A DNA stretch of 46,374 bases from the NCBI GenBank assembly GCA_009801015.1, contig VHZZ01000437.1:182117-228490 (forward strand), read 5' to 3'. Below are positions 45,557 through 46,374 of this stretch, in pieces. Under the pieces are notes generated by a model that searched no databases, was not told the DNA's origin, and saw only the letters and a list, made by a program, of their open reading frames with translations. The position numbers and the translations under genes were made by a program. The stretch's first letter is position 1. The number at the start of each line of letters is the position of its first letter. The DNA is from Silene noctiflora (taxonomy: Eukaryota > Streptophyta > Magnoliopsida > Caryophyllales > Caryophyllaceae).

Positions 45557-46374
45557 AGGGGGATCACACTATTAACTTAGGTACATATATAGTCATAAAA
45601 TTAACTTTGTGCTTAAAAGTCTACCAAAGTTACCCTAAATTTCAGAAAGAAATATTAAAGTTGGAGATGGTCTTATAAGAAAACTTGGATTAAGTTGTTT
45701 TCATCATAATACAACCCTATTTAATACTTTCCAAATCCGGTATTTAGCTTAGAAATTGAGGATTAATTTACACACAAACCAATGCAATCACTACATAGTC
45801 TACATGAGTACATACAGTAATACAGAGTATATTAAGAAGATTTTTTTAAATACAATCCAAAAGACTGTATTTAACGGTTCCTATTTACCAGTTCCCATAG
45901 ACAATCCTATCCGATAATTTATGGCTTAGACAATCCATAAGAGTGTATTACCAAAAACTTTGTATGGTGTTTACAAACAATCGAGTATAGATCACTTTAT
46001 GAATTGAATTTGTTGTTGGATCATGATGGTAATGCAATGAATATGTAGGGTTTGTGACTACTGACTACTGAGTAGTGACTTTAACCAAAGGGAATGTATT
46101 TAATTACTGCTGTCAACTTGGTTTATGGACGTGATTTTGAGTTGCATGCCGGAGAGGGAGGATCCAAATTCATGAGAAAGTGTCCCAATTCCCAACTAGG
46201 CAACTAGCCCGGTATTAACGGGATTTTGCGTTATTTTTGGTATGCAATGCATAGAGTTAATTTCGTTTGAGACGGTTTTATGATACGATCTAAATTAAGA
46301 CGGAAATAAAAGGGATAGAAAATGCGACTGTTCAATCAAAGATTGATAGGCCACCCAATTTAACAGGATTGTGG
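45557..46374. other. Right flank, nothing recognised
   Basis: AT-rich sequence. A small inverted motif (ATACAATCCAAAAGACTGTA) lies near 45850-45880, but no complete element or gene can be supported. Confidence 0.35.

Overview
This is nuclear DNA of a flowering plant, almost certainly a eudicot. It is AT-rich, its genes are split by GT-AG introns, the spacers are packed with small DNA transposons, and all four protein genes have close matches among known plant families. The genus cannot be fixed from sequence alone. Two unresolved bases (N) occur at 21971 and 22201.

Four intact genes could be rebuilt exon by exon with every reading frame closing. (1) A tonoplast-type inositol transporter (INT1-like, minus strand, 7592-12177, 6 exons, 501 aa). 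(2) An acyl-activating enzyme closest to AAE2 (plus strand, 15794-18624, 3 exons, 573 aa). (3) A histidine protein methyltransferase homologue (METTL18/HPM1 family, plus strand, 27452-30815, 7 coding exons, 352 aa). (4) A SEMI-ROLLED LEAF 2 / EFR3-of-plants protein (minus strand, 32060-43780, 19 coding exons, 990 aa). Genes 3 and 4 converge tail to tail across about 1.2 kb. The four have unrelated housekeeping roles (inositol transport, acyl-CoA formation, protein histidine methylation, phosphoinositide kinase anchoring), so nothing suggests a pathway cluster.

The most unusual structure concerns genes 2 and 3. The upstream/leader region of the methyltransferase gene, part of its first intron and its first coding exon all recur in the same order around AAE2. 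AAE2 therefore sits inside the first intron of a partial second copy of the methyltransferase 5' end. The leader-like copy stops a few bases before the AAE2 start codon, and a still-open relic exon lies just past the AAE2 3' end (18744-18848).

The remaining sequence is mainly transposon debris. It includes Tourist-like elements with TTA duplications, Stowaway-like elements with TA duplications, two hAT-like elements with perfect 8-bp duplications, a 2.5-kb Helitron-like element inserted into one arm of a fold-back element, tRNA-derived SINEs, and an LTR-retroelement remnant with an initiator-tRNA primer-binding site. I found no CRISPR array, virus, toxin, tRNA or rRNA gene, and no convincing new molecular system. 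The gene-in-duplicate arrangement is the best lead.
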